7,378 bases of DNA from assembly GCA_947627965.1 (NCBI GenBank), contig CANQYA010000047.1, forward strand, positions 1 to 7,378. The letters run 5' to 3'. Below, piece by piece: positions 5,125 to 7,378 of the stretch. A program made the position numbers and the translations under genes. The notes beneath the pieces were generated by a model. That model was given only the letters and a program-made list of their open reading frames with translations. It did no database searches and was not told where the DNA came from. The stretch is from an uncultured Bacilli bacterium. GTDB lineage: Bacteria; Bacillota_I; Bacilli_A; RF39; UBA660. Position 1 is the stretch's first letter. Each line of letters opens with the position of its first letter.

Positions 5125-6519
5125 ATGAAAATTTATAATACCCTTTCTAAAAAAATAGAAACTTTTACTCCCAATGAAGAAGGAATAGTCAGATTGTATA
5201 CTTGTGGACCTACTGTTTATCACTATGCTCATATTGGGAATTTAAGAACATATATATTTGAAGACATATTGGAAAAAGGATTAGAGTATTTAGGTTATGA
5301 TGTTATACGAGCTATGAATATAACTGATGTAGGACATCTAACTAGCGATAGCGATACTGGTGACGATAAAATGTTATTAGCTAGTAAACGCGAAAATAAA
5401 AGTGTTTATGATATAGCAGAATTTTATACCAATGCCTTTTTTCTTGATTGTAGTAAATTAAATATTCGTAAACCTTCAATTGTTGAAAAAGCGAGCGACA
5501 ATATCGATTTTTATATAAAAATGATTACTAAAATGCTTGATGATGGTTATGCTTATATAGCAGGTGGGAATGTTTATTTTGATATAACTAAAGCTAATGA
5601 TTATTATAAATTATCAGGTAAAAATCCCGACGAATTATATGTTGGTGTTAGAGATACGGTCGAAGAAGATAAAAATAAAAGAAATGCAGGCGACTTTGTT
5701 TTATGGTTTACTTCTAGTAAATTTGAAAATCAAGATATGAAATGGGATTCACCATGGGGAATAGGATACCCAGGGTGGCATATCGAATGTTCAGGAATAA
5801 GTGGCAAATATTTAGGCGAATACTTAGATATTCATTGTGGCGGTGTCGATAATATTTTCCCTCATCATACTAACGAAATAGCTCAAAGTGAAGCATACTT
5901 TGGACATAAATGGTGTAATTATTGGATGCATGGGGAACATCTTAACGATCAGTCTGGAAAAATGAGCAAATCTAAAGGCGAATTTTTAACTATTTCCTTA
6001 TTAGAAGAAAAAGGATATGATCCATTAAGTTATAGATACTTTGTTTTAAGTAGTCATTATCGTAATCAATTAACTTTTTCTTATGAAGCCTTAGATATAG
6101 CTCAAAATTCTTATAAAAAATTAAAAAATAAAATTAAACAATTAGATAGAACGCCTAATTTAAGCGATAAAAAATTAGATTATTATCAAGATAAATTTAA
6201 GGAAGCTATTGGAAATGACTTAAATACTTCAACTATGTTAACTTTGGTTTATGACGTTTTAAAAGATAATGAACTATCTGATTTTACTAAATTATATTTA
6301 ATAGAAGATTTTGATAAAGTTTTATCATTAAATTTAATAGAAGATATTGAGGAAGTAAGTAGCGAACTAGACGAATTAATAAGAAGAAAAATAGAAGAAA
6401 GAGAAATTGCTAAAGCTAATAAAGATTATGCTTTAGCTGATAAAATAAGAGACGAATTATTACAACGAGGAGTTAAATTGATAGATACTAAAGATAAAAC
6501 TAAATACGAACTTATCTAA
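5125..6519 (+). CDS. cysS: Cysteinyl-tRNA synthetase
   Basis: 464 residues, full length for bacterial CysRS. This cytosolic class I synthetase joins cysteine to tRNA-Cys using ATP. The HIGH-type ATP motif is H36-I-G-N39, and the KMSKS motif is K279-M-S-K-S283. The zinc site that selects cysteine is complete: C27 in Y-T-C-G-P-T-V-Y, C222 in W-H-I-E-C-S-G, and H247 and E251 in P-H-H-T-N-E. The D-K-x-K-R-N-x-x-D-F-x-L-W stretch (182-194) is also typical. The C-terminal helical part (about 320-464) ends in the usual anticodon-binding region containing A-D-x-I-R-D (438-443). GAGGTGA at 5114-5120 sits four bases before ATG. It is the first gene of an operon with the metallopeptidase 11 bases downstream. 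Nothing essential is missing. Confidence 0.98.
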   Translation: MKIYNTLSKKIETFTPNEEGIVRLYTCGPTVYHYAHIGNLRTYIFEDILEKGLEYLGYDVIRAMNITDVGHLTSDSDTGDDKMLLASKRENKSVYDIAEFYTNAFFLDCSKLNIRKPSIVEKASDNIDFYIKMITKMLDDGYAYIAGGNVYFDITKANDYYKLSGKNPDELYVGVRDTVEEDKNKRNAGDFVLWFTSSKFENQDMKWDSPWGIGYPGWHIECSGISGKYLGEYLDIHCGGVDNIFPHHTNEIAQSEAYFGHKWCNYWMHGEHLNDQSGKMSKSKGEFLTISLLEEKGYDPLSYRYFVLSSHYRNQLTFSYEALDIAQNSYKKLKNKIKQLDRTPNLSDKKLDYYQDKFKEAIGNDLNTSTMLTLVYDVLKDNELSDFTKLYLIEDFDKVLSLNLIEDIEEVSSELDELIRRKIEEREIAKANKDYALADKIRDELLQRGVKLIDTKDKTKYELI

Positions 6520-6530
6520 AGGAGGAAAAA

Positions 6531-7214
6531 ATGGATTATTTTACTTTAAGTTACTTATTAATGTTTGTAAGTATAATTATAACGTTAGTGGCACAAATAT
6601 TTGTTAGTTCTTCATATGCGAAATATAAAAAGATACAAAATAGTAAAAACTTGACTGGTGCTGAAGTTGCAAGAGAAATTTTAAATAGGCATGGTTTAGG
6701 TAATGTTTATGTAACTGAAACTAGAGGTGTTTTGTCTGATCATTATGATCCAACTAGGAAAGTAATTAGGTTATCGAAAGATATATATCAAGGTACTTCG
6801 ATTGCAGCAGTTTCGGTTGCTTCTCATGAATGCGGTCATGCTATTCAAGATAAAGAAGGATATAGTTTTATGCGATTTAGAAGTTTAATGTTTCCTATTG
6901 TTAATTTTTCTTCTAAAGCGGGTTATATTGCTATTTTAATTGGTATTATTTTTGGTTTTGCCGACTTTATTTGGTTAGGTATTGCTCTTGAAATAATTAT
7001 TTTGTTATTCCAATTAGTAACTTTACCAGTGGAATTTGATGCTTCTGCACGAGCTTTAAAGGAAATAGAGAATAACAAATTCTTGGTAGCAGGTGAACAA
7101 ACAGGTGGCAAAAGAATGTTAAAAGCAGCAGCGTTTACCTATGTAGCTAGTGTTTTAACAACATTAATAGAAATATTTAGACTTGTTTTAATGGCAAGAA
7201 GTAGAGACGATTAG
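6531..7214 (+). CDS. yugP: YugP-like membrane zinc metallopeptidase
   Basis: 227 residues, close to Bacillus YugP. The zinc-protease signature is S-H99-E100-C-G-H103-A-I-Q, with E168 in the later V-E-F-D-A-S motif (167-172) as the likely third ligand. Hydrophobic helices lie at about 5-27, 118-140, 143-166 and 200-221. The catalytic part (about 40-115) follows the first helix. The N-terminal anchor and the L-S-D-H-Y-D-P and I-R-L-S-x-D-I-Y segments (68-86) also match the family, which is conserved in low-GC Gram-positives but has no settled substrate. A strong AAAGGAGG (6518-6525) overlaps the cysS stop codon and lies five bases before ATG, so the two genes are almost certainly co-transcribed. 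The gene is intact, and its stop codon lies inside the following terminator. Confidence 0.95.
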   Translation: MDYFTLSYLLMFVSIIITLVAQIFVSSSYAKYKKIQNSKNLTGAEVAREILNRHGLGNVYVTETRGVLSDHYDPTRKVIRLSKDIYQGTSIAAVSVASHECGHAIQDKEGYSFMRFRSLMFPIVNFSSKAGYIAILIGIIFGFADFIWLGIALEIIILLFQLVTLPVEFDASARALKEIENNKFLVAGEQTGGKRMLKAAAFTYVASVLTTLIEIFRLVLMARSRDD

Positions 7215-7240
7215 ATTTGGTTAACCAATCTAATTTTTTT
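7211..7240 (+). terminator. Intrinsic terminator of the cysS-yugP operon
   Basis: TTAGATTTGG (7211-7220) pairs with CCAATCTAA (7225-7233) with one bulged T, around the loop TTAA. The 3' arm is followed by seven T (7234-7240). The TAG stop codon of the metallopeptidase (7212-7214) forms part of the 5' arm, so translation ends inside the terminator. Confidence 0.85.
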
Positions 7241-7241
7241 G

Positions 7242-7267
7242 TTTATAAGGAATTTTCTCCTTATAAA
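7242..7267. repeat. 10-bp perfect hairpin
   Basis: TTTATAAGGA (7242-7251) and TCCTTATAAA (7258-7267) form a perfect 10-bp stem with the loop ATTTTC. It starts right after the operon terminator. It has no T-run on either strand, so it is not an ordinary terminator. It might protect the 3' end of an RNA, bind a protein or belong to a small RNA. Confidence 0.6.
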
Positions 7268-7286
7268 GAACGATATAAAAAATAAA

Positions 7287-7308
7287 GGAGTGACATTTAA
7301 GCCACTTC
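7287..7308 (+). repeat. Imperfect hairpin holding a ribosome-binding-like sequence
   Basis: GGAGTGAC (7287-7294) pairs with GCCACTTC (7301-7308), with one wobble and one mismatch, around the loop ATTTAA. The 5' arm contains AAAGGAG-type sequence, but no usable start codon follows at normal spacing. Confidence 0.35.
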
Positions 7309-7313
7309 AAAAC

Positions 7314-7333
7314 AATTCATAATATTATGAATT
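7314..7333. repeat. Perfect 20-bp palindrome
   Basis: AATTCATAATATTATGAATT reads the same on both strands. With no spacer it suits a symmetric DNA-binding site better than an RNA hairpin. It lies in the non-coding tail of the window, whose next gene is not visible. Confidence 0.55.
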
Positions 7334-7378
7334 TAAAATTTTCATTTATTATATTTATGGTGATAACCTCTTTTAGAT

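Noticed and set aside
6923..7111. 62-codon minus-strand frame inside the metallopeptidase gene
   Set aside because: Antisense to a conserved YugP-like coding region, with no ribosome site or family resemblance.
7290..7322. GTG-initiated 10-codon frame after AAAGGAG
   Set aside because: The GTG overlaps the ribosome-site-like sequence itself, so no functional spacing exists.
7320..7378. Possible end of a convergent minus-strand gene entering from the right (about 19 open codons to TGA)
   Set aside because: Too short to judge, no family signal, and another frame is about equally open.
1..7378. Mycoplasma-type genetic code (TGA as Trp)
   Set aside because: The Trp codons checked are TGG and the genes give full-length family products with TAA/TAG stops; nothing requires TGA reading.
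1..7378. CRISPR array, tRNA/rRNA genes, complete insertion sequence
   Set aside because: No regularly spaced direct repeats, no tRNA cloverleaf or rRNA signature, and no transposase frame were seen.

Overview
The window is very A+T-rich, low-GC bacterial DNA. Strong AGGAG/GAGGTGA ribosome binding sites, TTGAAT-N17-TATAAT-type promoters, U-tract hairpin terminators and a YugP-type metallopeptidase suggest a low-GC Gram-positive lineage (Bacilli/Erysipelotrichia/uncultured gut Firmicutes-like). I cannot assign a genus. All tryptophans I checked are TGG and all the real genes end in TAA or TAG, so the standard bacterial code fits better than the Mycoplasma code.

Region 1-322: the first nine codons look like the end of a protein finishing in a zinc-ribbon half (C-x-x-C-G-N-K). 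After it comes a non-coding leader with a perfect TATAAT box (213-218), a strong intrinsic terminator (274-306) that ends only a few bases before the next ribosome binding site, and an upstream arm that can pair with the terminator in a mutually exclusive way. This looks like an attenuator.

Region 323-3291: a 946-residue membrane-anchored surface protein. It has a cytosolic zinc ribbon, one membrane helix, an Ig-like stretch, acidic thrombospondin-type-3 calcium repeats, a beta-rich domain, a von Willebrand A domain with an intact MIDAS, and a C-terminal domain that I infer to be a papain-like cysteine peptidase (Cys661/His875/Asp898-Asn899). A 30-codon single-helix membrane peptide follows 35 bases later, too short for ordinary gene callers. 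This is the most unusual part of the window.

Region 3292-3733: about 440 bases with no convincing gene but several dyads, two possible terminators, and at its right end a clear promoter for the next gene. Region 3734-4884: a 370-residue polytopic membrane protein (N-terminal helices, DUF4234-like core, C-terminal SHOCT helical hairpin) with its own promoter and terminator.

Region 4885-7240: a two-gene housekeeping operon, cysteinyl-tRNA synthetase (cysS, 464 aa) followed after 11 bases by a YugP-like membrane zinc metallopeptidase (227 aa), closed by a terminator that overlaps its stop codon. cysS has a TATAAT box very close to its start, a 10-bp inverted repeat over the -35 position and no visible T-box. 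The last 140 bases hold three consecutive hairpin/palindrome structures and no gene that I can support.
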